A stretch of 64,000 nt of DNA from contig CM059567.1 of assembly GCA_030386875.1 (NCBI GenBank), positions 78,423,130 to 78,487,129 of the forward strand. Reading direction: 5' to 3'. Shown in pieces: positions 34,901 to 46,596 of the stretch. Source of the stretch: Morinoia aosen (taxonomy: Eukaryota; Arthropoda; Malacostraca; Amphipoda; Talitridae). Made by a program: the position numbers and the translations under genes. The notes below the pieces were generated by a model. The model saw nothing but the letters and a program-made list of their open reading frames with translations, made no database searches and was not told the DNA's origin. Each line of letters starts with the position of its first letter. The first letter of the stretch is position 1.

Positions 34901-35063
34901 GATATTTACGGATACTGTAAATGACTGTGTAAATGTTCGTATTTTCGCGACTGTTAGGTCTAATTATCGTTAGCTACCGAGTAAATTACCCGATTCGTGT
35001 TCAGCCACGTTTTTCTGTGTTGGGGAAAGTGGTGTATTTCATAAGCTTGATCGATATTTTGAA
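34901..35063 (+). repeat. Dispersed repeat A, copy 2
   Basis: This is the partner of 33573-33735, in the same orientation and 1.33 kb downstream. Similarity fades abruptly after the TTGATCGATATTTTG landmark. The DNA between the copies (33736-34900) is not duplicated and contains no recognisable gene. Confidence 0.7.
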
Positions 35064-37430
35064 GAGAGAGGACTGGAACCAACTTATATCTAATGTGATC
35101 TCGCGCATGTTTTGTACTTAAGCGAGTTATCTTTTCTTTCTCTCACTTATGAGAGGTCATCAAATCATACCACCAGCTTATTCTACGTAAGAGTGTCTTC
35201 GAGCGATCTGTCTGCTTGTTCAAATATTTTCTGTTTTGTTATGAGTTTTTTTTCTTCCACCGCCCATTCCAGCAAGGAGTGATAAACTCTCTGCATGTAT
35301 AAGAATCAGGAGCCATTTTCAACATTCGTAACTCTTAACCAGAATCATTGCCGCTTTTCGTTTTTAACTGCAGCCAGCCTCGAAACTCAACCCGTCCTAC
35401 ATTGGCCCTGCATGCCCCTTCCTCACCACCTGTTCAGTGCTGATGCCACCTGCGTGTCCTGTTCTCTTACATGTACCCGATTGTCTGCTGCCCCGAGCCC
35501 TACCATTGTCCTTGGTTAGACCAGTGTTTGTTTCTCCCAACAGTGCGTGTGTGTGAACTGCGATGGTCTTTTTATGCGCGGTGTATGGCGGCTTTTGGCT
35601 TCCATGTTGATGCTTCTCAACACCGCCTAAGGTTTCTTTTCGAAACTTTTACGAGCTTTCTTTACTCATTGCGACTCTGCCGCCGCAGCTCGCAGTCTCA
35701 CGAAGAAGAGCTCTTCGTGATGTTAGCTTTATCTGAGGGTTAATGGCCGCCGCTCCCGACGTCATCGATCCTGCCGAGCATGCATTCGCATCCGCCTTCT
35801 ACACGACACCCTCTCGTTGGTCATTTCGATCGGTAGGTCATTGTGCAATAAACGTAGTACATTGAAAACCACATTTGTTCTTTCAGAGTTTTTTTACGTT
35901 TTTGAAAATGAAGTCATTTTTTAAATCAGAGTACATCTTGGTGTACAAATAACGAAGTTGAGTGATGCTGTTTGTGCACGGTATTGCATTGCACATTCCG
36001 AGTGTTGCATATCACGATACTGTTTATTATTTTCTTCGATCTTTATGACTCAACATTGTTGAACTTATGAAGTTAGCGCACTTAAACTAACAGCGTCATC
36101 GTTCAACTTGAATAAGTTGTCAGTTTAAAAATGTTTCGAATTGAGTGATAAAAGTATCCAGGAAAATACCAACCAACTCTATAACGCGCGTACTCGGGGA
36201 CATTACATCACTTGTAATTCGCTATCGTTAAGGATACAATGCACAATTCGTATTTCTGTTAGGGGGCGCATGAAACAATGCTGATTGCCCCACCTTGTTG
36301 ACTCAATTACTTATTTATTCCATACCATTTTGTCACGCTGGCTTACAAGTATAATTTTATTGATGGTTGGTGAAAATGATTAATTTCTAAGAACAAAATA
36401 TGATATTAATTATATTTTGTTAAACTATATTAAAATCTACGACTGCATAGCAATTCAATGTATGAACTTCTTCTTCTGCTATAAACTAATGAATTTCCGT
36501 ATATATAATGAGCCTCTGTTATAGCACAGTCAGTGTTGTTTCACGTCTCTTCACGGTAATTCACTATTCTTCGGTTGACTTGTTGAGGTTCAAAAAATTC
36601 TAACGAGTTCAAGATTATGACAGGTAAAAGTTTCTCGTGTCAGCAGCATCTACTGTCACAAGCGAGCAGTTATCAGAGCTCTATTTCACCAACGAAAGTC
36701 AATGTTACACTGTTATTTTCTGTGATAGATATTGAAGGCGATCGTTGTTTCTTCACGCTTTTCTGCTTGAGCTGTATAGATCCGTGTGTAGCTCGTACAG
36801 TGATCTTTCTGGCAGCACGGTCCAATGCCTTTCTCGATTTTTGTTTTATGCAGGTCGTAAATATTGTTACCAATTTCGCTCAGGTATTATTTTATTCTTT
36901 ATTTTTAGTTTTGTTTCTAATTTGAGTCAAGTCATGTTCCGTTATTTTCATGGTGAAAGAAACCTGACTCGGGTCCATTTCATTTGAATTTACCTCATTC
37001 GATTTATTTTATTTATATTCATGAAGAGGAGAATCGTGTTCATATTAGAGGAGTTTGGGTTTTGCGAGGCGTGGGCGCTCTCGGCCCTGATGTTTTTGTT
37101 TATAATTTGCCAGAGTGAAGGAGTTATTAGGGACGGCGAGCCTACGTGGCCTGCCTCATTAATGGGTCTGAGCAAGAAGCGACCCATTACCCTCGCACAG
37201 GGTCCCCATTAAGGCAGGTCACCCGCCCATTATACCTATTTTACGAGACTTCCAACACCACAGTATTGCTCTCCAATCTTGGGTACGCAGCCATGGCTGC
37301 TTGTGTCGCATCCTCTCGTCTAGTCTACGTTCTTCTTTCATCAATTTCCAGATTGCAGTTGTGCTGCAGTTTAAGTGTGAATTTTTTATTGTCTCTGCTA
37401 ATTTCATTTTTTGCGCTATTTTTTAGTTTA
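35064..37430. other. Non-coding stretch with a palindrome cluster
   Basis: No gene is recognised. The open frames at 35295-35743 and 36617-36925 are Cys/Ser/Phe-rich and unconvincing. The dyad-symmetry cluster at 37150-37300 is listed separately. Confidence 0.55.
37150..37300. repeat. Cluster of nested inverted repeats
   Basis: CCTGCCTCATTAATGGG (from 37150) is nearly complementary to CCCCATTAAGGCAGG (37204-37218). Inside it, AATGGGTC at 37161-37168 pairs exactly with GACCCATT at 37181-37188 around 12 bases, so two stem-loops compete. A perfect 14-bp palindrome, GCAGCCATGGCTGC, follows at 37287-37300. The function is unknown; it might be the remains of a small inverted-repeat element. Confidence 0.5.
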
Positions 37431-37749
37431 GTAGACTCCCAGGGGAAAATGTGAGGACCCGAGCTGAGAGTTACGTGGACCTTCTTTTTGTTGAAATAAA
37501 ATGTTTTTATTATATAAAGAACCATCTTTTTTCTGTTCACTGCTGTCCTGCTTTTTAGCACCTACTACTGTCTTCTTCAACTTTGATCTTGTTTCTTAAT
37601 CTTCTTTCTCAACTTACTGTTTCTATTCCCTTTCTGCATAGATTCCTCGTTCCCTTTACTCCATTTTAAATGGTGCCGTCTAACTTCCTCTCTTTGGATC
37701 GCCTTTGTGGCGGAAAGGGAGGCTTAAACTAATACTCTAATCTAATCTA
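37431..37749 (+). mobile_element. SINE-like repeat, copy 2 (5'-truncated)
   Basis: This copy starts within the family at ACTCCCAGGGGAAAATG, so about 45 bp of the usual 5' end is missing or unrecognisable. It keeps GTTCACTGCTGTCC, TCTTCTTCAACTTTG and AAATGGTGCC, and ends in GGGAGGCTTAAAC and an imperfect TCTAA tandem tail. 5' truncation is typical of target-primed reverse transcription. Confidence 0.75.
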
Positions 37750-38247
37750 TTTTTAGTGTTCGCATTTAAATAATCATTTTCACGCAAATAGGGTAAAAGG
37801 AGCGTATTCCAGCCTTCTTTCACGCTTATGGCATCCGATAACCTGGTTATACAAATTTTGCGTTTTTACATTCACATGCAGGCTGTTCTCTTTAGTTCCT
37901 GTATTTATTGGGCAATCTTCAAAATTTACTTGTGCTTGTGGGATTTCATCATTGTTTTCTGTTGGATTTCAAATGCTTTTGACGGCCATTTTCTCAGTGC
38001 AGAATTTTTATGACCACAGAGCGGATATAGTTTTCTCATCCTAGTTGTCTTTATAACACAATGGCATACGCAATTTTTGGTTCTACTCTTCACCCGCACT
38101 TCATTAGTCACTTCACGACTACCATTAGTCATTGGCTAGACCATGGTCTGCCAGTTGATGAAGGAACTTATCTTTTAACTCTGACTTGGCCAACGATATA
38201 CCTTTTATCCAGGTTTTTAGTTTTCCATCCCCTAACCCATTTCGTCA

Positions 38248-38360
38248 TATGACTGTCTTAATCTTCTGATCATCTTTGTCTTCTGACAGTGTCGTCTTCT
38301 GGCCATCTTCATTATAGTACATTCTTCATCTTTTGGCCACCATCGTTGTCTGACCATTTT
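38248..38360 (+). repeat. Degenerate minisatellite, roughly 17-bp unit
   Basis: The stretch repeats variants of TGACCATCTTTGTCTTC, for example TGATCATCTTTGTCTTC and TGACAGTGTCGTCTTC, about five or six times with interruptions. The units are diverged, so the array is old. Confidence 0.5.
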
Positions 38361-39942
38361 TAGATTTTGTTTATCGTCTTCTACTGATTTCTTTCTCCCT
38401 TACGAGTACTTTTTTAATTCGTATTTGATCATATCTCTTGAATTGCTTTAGCTCATGCTCGAGAATTTTTGAACTCCATGATTCAGTTTCTCGGACAAAT
38501 TTCTCCTTGTCTCTGTTCCGTGTGAGTGGCTCCGCTCATGCAATTGTTTTATGGGCCCTAAAATGAGCCCTTCCTGCTCGCTGTCCTGGCGCTGCGATCC
38601 TGTTCTTTTTGTTCTGAAAATATCGCAATGCTGCCGACGGGTATTTTTTGTGTGTCTATGAATTGGACGGAGCTCTGACGATTTTTGCACCCACTGAAAA
38701 CTTTCTGCTCATGTTTCTTTCTTTTTTTGCAAATTATTGTTACACCCCGGTGACAGCATACGTGCTAGAATACGTTGAAATTTTGCCTCATTAATTTTAC
38801 CCCTCAAAAATATACATTTTACTTCAGAAGAAGTAAGCACGCAATGGAATGTACTGTAGAAGGCTTTTCGAAATACTTCATCATCTGTGTGCAGGTGACT
38901 AAAGGCATCACTCTCACATATTGCTGAGGAAATAAAACTTTTACTAAAGCTTGGTGACCGTACTTTAGGCTCTATTTGTAATTGTGTTTTAGTGTGTTGA
39001 TAGCGTTGAGGAATTGAGTTCCGTTAAAAAAAGCTGAACTTTAATAATTATTTTAAATAAGATTTTGCTGCTTGATTTTTTAACGGTGTAACATTAAAAA
39101 CTTATGATCCCCTGATGACTTGAGTGTTCTCGCTTTTTCTCGTATTTTTTATCTAATCTAAGTATCATGTACATCTTAAAAATACCAGTTAAAAAGTTCT
39201 TGATTCGATTATTTTCGTATTTTTGCTCATTATCACATTAACTCTCCTTGGAATTTTTTTATTTCTTTGAAAAAGTTTAAATCTTCTTCAAAAAATTCTT
39301 CATATCCGCCCTGTGTACACTTTCAGCATTGACTGATCTTTCCACATCTCACATGTGACGACGTCGCTGTCACTTATTGTGACGTGTTTGTTAGTCTTCT
39401 GTTTATTTTATTGATAGAGACACACGTGTCTGAATTGATGAGTGTACTGTTTCATTATATTACTCATCTCAATTACGTTAATACGGCCATTCTCGAAGTT
39501 ACGTCAATGTCTTGGTAGCTTTTTTCAAATAACTTGAGAGAAGTTCCTTTCACGTTCACTTAATTAATGTTAGCGTGGGACGCTTTATTTCGGTAACATT
39601 CGCTTAGATCTTTGCTCAGAATTTTCTAGTGAGTAATTTTTGTTAATAAGATGTGATAGTTAGGTAATATTGAAAATATATGAAAATAAGATTGAGAGAT
39701 ATGCCGTTGGAATTACTTTGAGCATGTATAGATCGAGTTCTTTTTCTTCCAAAAACATCGTCTGTCCAAGAGTGGAAAAGACGTGTTCTGTTCCACCATA
39801 GGACTTTCGGCTTTCCTTGACGGTCGGTAAGCTTCAAGGAAGTTGGATACATGGAACCGGCATCGCTATCTTTTGCCAGTCAAGCGAGTGAAGCCACTTC
39901 TGCCGTCCCAAGCCCCGCCCACCCGGTATTAGGTCCCTGTGT

Positions 39943-39979
39943 GGAGGTGGTGTTGCAGTGGAGGGGTAGCACCACCTCC
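39943..39979. repeat. Hairpin with 10-bp perfect stem
   Basis: GGAGGTGGTG at 39943-39952 pairs exactly with CACCACCTCC at 39970-39979 around a 17-base loop. This GC-rich stem is among the strongest short hairpins I noticed. No adjacent gene explains it. Confidence 0.6.
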
Positions 39980-40390
39980 ATCATCAGCGACTGAAGACCG
40001 CGCTGTTAAATGGCAGACTTGCGCTACTCTGTGCTATACGTTTTTTTCTTAGGCATATATTTCAATTGCATCCTCGCTGAATGATAAAGAAACTCATATT
40101 GAGGAAACTCGTCCTTGACCGCAGCGTGGATAGCGGCACCCTGTCACGCTGAGTGTCTGACACGCACTGAGCCCCATCTCCGTGAGTGACTGTGTGTGCC
40201 CGACTGCCCGTATACCCTACAGCTACCGAAAATTGGCTTCACTTTAGAGCGCTGATGCCGCCTCCATTCTTAAACCTCCTTGGTAAGCTCCGAGCTGCCT
40301 CGCGCTCGGTATTTTTCCTCCTCAAGCTGCCTACTGTAAAATCCAGTTCCTGTTGCGGGAAACTCTCATTACTTTATTTTAGATGAATGG

Positions 40391-40755
40391 TCCCTTCAGG
40401 GGGATACAGGTATTATATCTATGGGAATTAGCGCTCCCAGGGGGACTATTTGAGGGCCTGAGCTAAAGGTTAGGTAGGCTTCCTTTTGTTGAAATAGAAT
40501 AGGTTTTTGTTTTGTTACGGACCATCTTTTTTCGGTTCACTGCTGTCCTGTTTTTCAGCACCTACTACTTTCTTCTTCAACCTTTTCTTGTTTCATGAAC
40601 TTCTTTCTTAGCTTCCTGTTTCTGTGCACCTTGAGCATAAATTCCACGTTCCCTCAACTCCATACTAAATGGTGCCTTCCTCCTTTCTCTCTTAGAACAT
40701 CTTTGTCGTGCAATTAAGGGAGGCTAAAACTTTCTTATATAATAATAATAATAAT
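40391..40755 (+). mobile_element. SINE-like repeat, copy 3 (full length)
   Basis: A good representative of the family. The 5' end TCCCTTCAGGGGGATAC is itself weakly self-complementary. GGGAATTAGCGCTCCCAG, GTTAGGTAGGCTTCC, GGTTCACTGCTGTCC and CATACTAAATGGTGCC follow. The copy ends with GGGAGGCTAAAACTTTC and an ATA/AATAAT simple tail. Confidence 0.8.
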
Positions 40756-41735
40756 TTAGACGAATGGTAAACGTTTTTGTTTTTCTCATTCGCCAGTCTC
40801 CTAGAAGCAGCCGGGATAGTACTTCTTATAGTCCACATCATGTGAGAGTGTGTGATGCTCTGTCCTTACTTCGTGCTAATACTTTTTGCTCTCGCAACAT
40901 TCAATCTGTGTGATTTCGCTAATTCTGATCTTCGTCTGAGTATGTTTGTTATCAGTATGCCTTATAGTCAGCATGGATTTGGACCTGGTCAAATCTGTTT
41001 TTTTCTAACGCTCTTTTCACTCTAGTAATGCGATGAAAATACCTCTTCTGTGTGATATCTTCAGTCACCAATCTGAACGTCACGAAAATATTTAAGTATC
41101 TGTACTCTTTCCTCTACAAGTTCTGTCGTACTGAATATGCCAACAAAAGGAAGCTCTCCTAATGCGACTTAATGTCCCGTCCGTTACTCTAATATCTTAC
41201 CAACGGATCTACGTGAGGCATTTGAGCACCTTCTGAATTAACGTTAACTTTTTTGTTGTTGCTGTAAGATATATTAGGGCTTCCTTCAATTCCTTTGGCT
41301 GAGTGGGCGGCACGTTTCTCGAATTCCTCACTTTATTTCCTCCCTGCGACGCACGTGCGTGAAACTAGATTATCGTCTTGGAGATTTCAATGCTGGTGTG
41401 CGTAGCTATCCACTTCCCCGGCGCCTAGACACCCATCATCACAACTACATGGCATGTTCTTTTCGCTGCTGAATACTTTCGAGGTGCTGCTGTTCAGTCG
41501 TCCATCATCAGGAGCTCTCTAATTATGTACCTGATCTATTTACTGCCGCTTTTGTTCATGCACGTGTCTTCTAAAGGCCACTCATCAATCGTGATATTTT
41601 GGCCCCCGTACTGTACAGTGAGGCTGAAATTCATCACCCAAAGAATTAATTCGTAATAGCTTAGTGATAGAAAATTAGTGTACTTTTTCATGAAGTTGTC
41701 CCTTAATATTTATACAATCTTGATTGTTTTTCAGG
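40756..41735. other. Non-coding stretch, nothing recognised
   Basis: About 1 kb between the SINE-like copy and the STPR fragment. I see no gene, repeat or structured element. Confidence 0.6.
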
Positions 41736-42342
41736 TCATGAATGATGTCTGCTCAACTTTGAGTAGCTCAAGATCACACGGAGTACATTGAATTTTCTTC
41801 CATTGTGTTTTAGTTTTCGTATCCACTGCATCTCACTTTGTTCTCGCTGTATGCCTAATGTCTTTTGTGTTGCAAGATTTTTAGTTAAATGTATTGTATG
41901 ATTGAGTATTGAGTGCATTGTAGAACAGATACAAAGCAGCTGAAGCCAACTAGAAAACAGAACGTTTAAGCTTCTCTCATGGATGTATGCTCCTTTTAAT
42001 AATACTAGTGCACACGTGCTGGTCGGCATTAATCTGAAGAATTTCATCCCTTCTTTCTTGAGTTGAATTCTCTCGTGCCACTCGATGTTGTCCAGCGCTA
42101 TACCGAAGAATTTCCTCGCTTCTTTCATGTGTTAAGCTCTCTCTAGCTACTCGGTGTTGCTCTGCATTATTTCGTAGAATTTCCAAACGCCGGTCAAGGG
42201 TCAATTTAGCTCTAGCTTCTCGTTGGCGAGCAGCATTGCTTCGTCTTGCCATTTCGCGTTGTTCATCCGATCGTCTTCGGCGTTTTTCTTGCTGTCGAAG
42301 TCTTGCTACTTCTCTCTTGCGGTTGGACACGTTTCTATCCAT
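41736..42342 (-). pseudogene. STPR-type 23-residue repeat protein, frameshifted fragment
   Basis: The start is an ATG at 42340-42342 in an excellent Kozak context (GCCACCATGG). After a basic N-terminus (RKREVARLRQQEKRRRR), four 23-residue repeats follow. Typical units read ERSEEILRYSAGQHRVARE; the DNA period is 69 bp. This period and the Arg/Glu-rich helical pattern match the STPR (score-and-three) DNA-binding repeat known from the silkworm factor FMBP-1, and similar repeats occur in some arthropod transposon proteins. The fourth unit loses register: its partner HERS motif is 79 instead of 69 bp away and in another frame. The first frame stops at 41977, while the shifted frame stays open to 41736. 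It is probably a decayed gene or transposon-derived copy. An unrecognised intron cannot be excluded. Confidence 0.55.
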
Positions 42343-45300
42343 GGTGGCCTCTTTTGCCGGAATTTTATTCTGAAATGTCGCCTATTATCTTTTCGAAGCT
42401 TTTCAAGAAAATCACAATTTCGAAATCAATAACTAAAGTTCCAAAATCTTGGGCTTTTTACCCAATGGTAGCCAGGTTACTGGTCAAACGAATTTAAAAC
42501 ATTTCTTTTCGCATTATCAATTGAAAATATCAAAGCAACATGATGAATTTCAACAGAGAAAGCTCCATAGTAAATTTCTATTTCTAAAAATAAGCCGATT
42601 GCGTATTCTCGATACCATAATCAAGAGGGGGTCACACGGACTGACGGACGGACGGACGGACGGACGGACGCGGCTCCTTTTACAATAGTGATTTTAATAT
42701 TTTTGCGGTTCCTGAGAAGTTTTCCGTTTCCGGATTTATATGTTAACACCTTTAGCGTAGACTCAGCAGCTCTGCATGAGGGAAACAACGTAGAATGTAG
42801 CCTGAAGTTAACGTAGGAATTATTTTCCCCCTTCTTTTTCAGTGAACATTTCAATGGATTTTGTTCCTGTCTATTTCATATTATTCCTCGGAATGTAACT
42901 CAGATTGATGTGATTTCTGGCCGGGTGCGTTCTAATTCTTACAAATATTCAATATTTTTATTAGAATAAAAATTATACATTTCTAAAGCTGTAAAACGTA
43001 TAGATTAGTTTACGAGTAATTATGTATTAATTTGTAACAGAGCTGACACTTATGTTAATCATAATATTAAAAATGTTAAAAATTATACGAGGTACTTTTA
43101 ATTCATTAATTGGTGCATTCTGTAACTGTTCGCATTGGAGACGAGTTCTCCGCGTAGGATGAGGACAAAATGCAACAGTTTACTGAACTGCGTGCAATGT
43201 CTGCTCTGTAATTACGGTTTCATTCCTGTCTTGAATCCATGGCACGAACATAAAAATCGAACTTGCTGGCTCTTATTAAGAATCATTTTATACCCAGGCT
43301 ATCTATCACGCGAAGAACATTGACAACACATTGCAACTTCTTAATTGCTGCTGCCCGTTCGTACTAGACACCAGTGGTATTTCTTTAAAAATAAATTAGA
43401 TATACTGCCTGTGACCGAAGTTTTTTATTACAGGTTTGTAAGACGCAAGTCCTTTTATGTTCGCAAACCTCCCAGATATTTGTCTCTTTTTTTCCATGTG
43501 CGCCGCCTGCTGCGCCTGCAATTGTCCGAGGCTCGAGAGCTTGCCCGAGCCGGTGACAATTTTCGAGCTGATTAATTCGAGCTCAGTAATGGCGTCTCCT
43601 GTAGCGAGTTACTCCAGCCAGATCAGTCAGCGGCTGATGCAGCTGCGCTTCTGCAATGTTAGGGACTAATAAGTGCGCTATTTATGCGCCACGTTGCTGC
43701 TATTGTCTCATCCTCCGCGCTGAACATGCGTCGAGCTTCACGCGTTCTGTGCATAAGCAGGCTTGTGTTGCTCTATTGCTTCAAAGCAATGCCGCTCCTG
43801 TCTGAAAACATCCGCTGCTGAAACCACACATCACCCTCTGGTTATACTCTGCGCTGCTGAAAACCATGATGAGGACTGTACAGATGCGTGCATCGCGCCT
43901 GTTGCCTGTGTAGTACGCTCACGCATGTGACTGCAGTGTGGCGTCCTGTGTCCTATCAGACTTAAGTTTGGTTGCGCCATGTTCCGAAGCAGACGAAGTT
44001 GATGTGCCGTGCACGAAAGCAGCCAACATTCTTGCTGCGTCCTATGCTTGTCATATCTTAGGGTTCCATCACGGAGCTTGGCATGTCAGGCATTGCGCTT
44101 ACTCTCTCATTCAATTTTTATGTTCAACACATTTGGACTGTAGGAATATTATGGATAGTTTTCTTGAGCTCAGCTTCCTTGTCTATGTCGTTAAAATTCA
44201 TTTTATTGGAGCACACAGCCAATTCTTGTTAGAGGAAATTCGATCCTTCACTTGGCTGATGGAGAACCGAATTGTTTCTTGGCACATTTATTTTCTAGTT
44301 GAAGACAATCCAGTTCATTTCTTAAAGAATAAACCTACATTGCTCTGCAGAAATCGTCACTTAAATTGTGTATAATGCTGGAAAAAAATAGCGTTATAGT
44401 AAAAATAGGTGCATATTTTTAATTCTTTACCCCTTTAAAATGTTTATTTTAGCCAGGTAATGTAATTTTTTGAGATTCATTTCATGACTGGACCGAAAAC
44501 GAGAAGTTAGGAACACTGAAGGCTGTGAATTTTACAGCAAAAATATCCGTTTCAGGGGAAAGGCATCTATTTCATTGTAAAATTGATATTCCTTATTTCC
44601 AAATTATTTTTATACTCCTGGCTACAGTGGGATTATTCTGCCCGGTTGTTCTACAACAGTGGCAACTTTTGCTGCTTATACGTATGTTAACTTTACAAAT
44701 TTCATAATTTGAAACACATGCGCCTCTTCATTGGCTTTCTCCAGACGAATTTGTGTATTTGCGTCATTAATGATACTTTTTAAGGAACTGCTTTCTCACC
44801 ACTGACTTCTTGCAATTTGATAGTTGTGAAGTATGAATATAAACTATAACTTTTGTAATAGAAATAAAGCCATATCTTTCCGCCGACTGATTGAGCATTT
44901 GTGTGGTTCGTATCTGTCTCCAGTCTTCATCTCATTAAAGTTTCAATTATCATGGTCGTGGAAGAGCGGTATATGTTGAAAGCAGTATTTTCTTCAAATT
45001 TGTCTAACGACGCGTGTTTTAAATAAAGTCTCCATAAGTATTACCAAGAACTTGTTTTGTCTCTGCAACATTTCGTTAACTGCCTGAGCTCATTTCCTCG
45101 GTGACATAACTAACGCGGTTTTTGTAGGTGGTGCGCGTTTTATCTCAACCGCTTGGTCATGTTTGAGTTTGTTTTACTTTTAGCAATATGTTTACTGAGC
45201 GCATAATTTCCTAATTAATGCCATGCTCAGAACATGGTAATGTTCACTTGTTCTGCTTGGATTTACGCTCTAAATAAACCTTCGATAATTTTCTTGCTCC

Positions 45301-46157
45301 AAATTAATTCGTATTAGTAAGTGTTCTGTGAAGTTGCTTGTTGGTGGGCTACGTTTTCCAATAATATCATTGCTTTAAAAGTGTGTGACGACAGCCGTTG
45401 AGGAGGGAATCATTGAAATATAGTTTAGATTCTTCCAAGTTACTGAGTTATCATTAACATTTCGATCAATTTTTACCGTTCATGAATTGTATCACTTAAA
45501 TGTCTTGCCATAACGTTTTGGTCTTCTGATAAATTATGCTTGAGGATAAAATATACGAGGTAACTGTATTTATTTTACGTCCTCTTATCACCGATCTTTA
45601 TTAGCTCTTTTTAGGTTTTTTAGTATGCATGCATAATGATGAGAAAGCGTGCCCGTACGTCACTGTCCTCCGCTTAAGTCTCGAGAGGATCGAGTGTAGG
45701 GGACTCGGCCGATGGTGACTGTTTTTATTGGTGGCTTCTTTCTCTCTAGGGCCGCCGCCGTCTTACTCCACTGAGTTCGGCTGCTCGTGGCATGTCTTGT
45801 AATTGAGGCTTTATGACTGTCGTCTATAGGGAGGGAATCTGAAATGCGCTGTAATTGGTGCCGCGCAATCACCGACGACATCTTTTTGGTATGTCGGAAC
45901 AATAATCAGAATTTGCTATCAAAATCCGGCGAGTTTGCTTTGGATAATCTGGTAGCCATGCCTAGCATTCCGTGTGTCGTCCATGAAGTTAAGTCTTAGG
46001 GTCCTCGGTACAATGGCTGCTGATGGCTCGCGCGAGTGGTCATTGTATTGCTCTGCGGTGTTCCACATCAGTATCACATGGTGTGCCTCCAAAATTCCTC
46101 CTCCTTGGCTATAAATTTGCAGCCCGTCCTACCTGCATGGTCTATCCCTGAAAAACC
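42343..46157. other. Non-coding stretch with one microsatellite
   Basis: No gene is firmly recognised. The + strand frame at 43938-44375 (145 codons) starts at GTG and has no known domain. A minus frame from an ATG near 45876 down to 45660 gives a basic protein of about 73 residues and contains a GTAAGA donor-like motif. It could be a small exon, but I have no supporting match. Confidence 0.5.
42643..42670 (+). repeat. GACG tetranucleotide microsatellite
   Basis: About seven tandem GACG/GGAC units give a short simple repeat 300 bp upstream of the STPR fragment's start codon. Its proximity to that fragment may be coincidental. Confidence 0.9.
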
Positions 46158-46596
46158 ATGATGGACTCTGGTCAATTGGACGCGCCTAGGCAGTGCTCTT
46201 TGGCGCCCGATGAGGCGTTCCATCTTGCGCGGGCTGCCTCCTCGGGTCTATTCAAGGGTTTAATCGAAACCAAAATGAGTCACTCCAGTGGTCTAACTTT
46301 CCTCAAAGCTGAATAGGTTGCTCGTTTGGGCCTCCCACGGCTCACTAATGCCCCTCCTAAATATTTGCGGCGACCCCCGCGAGGTGCAGTGGGGCTCCCC
46401 TGGTGCCGCGGGCCGTGGGAGGGTCGGCGCGTCCTGCCCGCGCTGTGGGGGCCCTGCTGGTGCGCTGCTTCTTTCTTCCTTGTGGTTACCTGCCCTGGCC
46501 TTGCTGCCTTCTCAACTCGAGGTGCCGTCGAGGTTCTTCGTTACCGTAAATGTTTCTGTGATCTCGATTTCCTTAAAGTTTTAGCGGACGGTTAAG
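46158..46596 (+). pseudogene. Decayed GC-rich reading frame, possibly retrotransposon gag
   Basis: An ATG at 46158 (context AACCATGATGG) opens 52 codons of balanced, coding-like sequence (for example LAPDEAFHLARAASSGLFKG) up to a TAG at 46314. The same frame then reopens for about 90 codons to a TAA near 46594. In a neighbouring frame the GC-rich part reads GASCPRCGGPAGA, faintly recalling the cysteine knuckles of non-LTR gag proteins. The block is markedly more GC-rich than its flanks. I cannot identify a reverse transcriptase downstream, so the retroelement reading is a guess. Confidence 0.25.

Larger units (their letters stand above)
37750..40390. other. Non-coding stretch, no gene recognised
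   Basis: The DNA is T-rich with no gene I can support. It contains a degenerate minisatellite (38248-38360) and one strong hairpin (39943-39979), listed separately. A frame ending in a GTAAGC donor at 40281 follows a CCCTACAG acceptor-like motif (40219), but this is within chance expectation. Confidence 0.55.

Noticed and set aside
38061..38252. Short + strand frame as a gene
   Set aside because: Low-complexity, Ser/Thr/Leu-rich, overlapping the start of a degenerate minisatellite. No domain or conserved start context.
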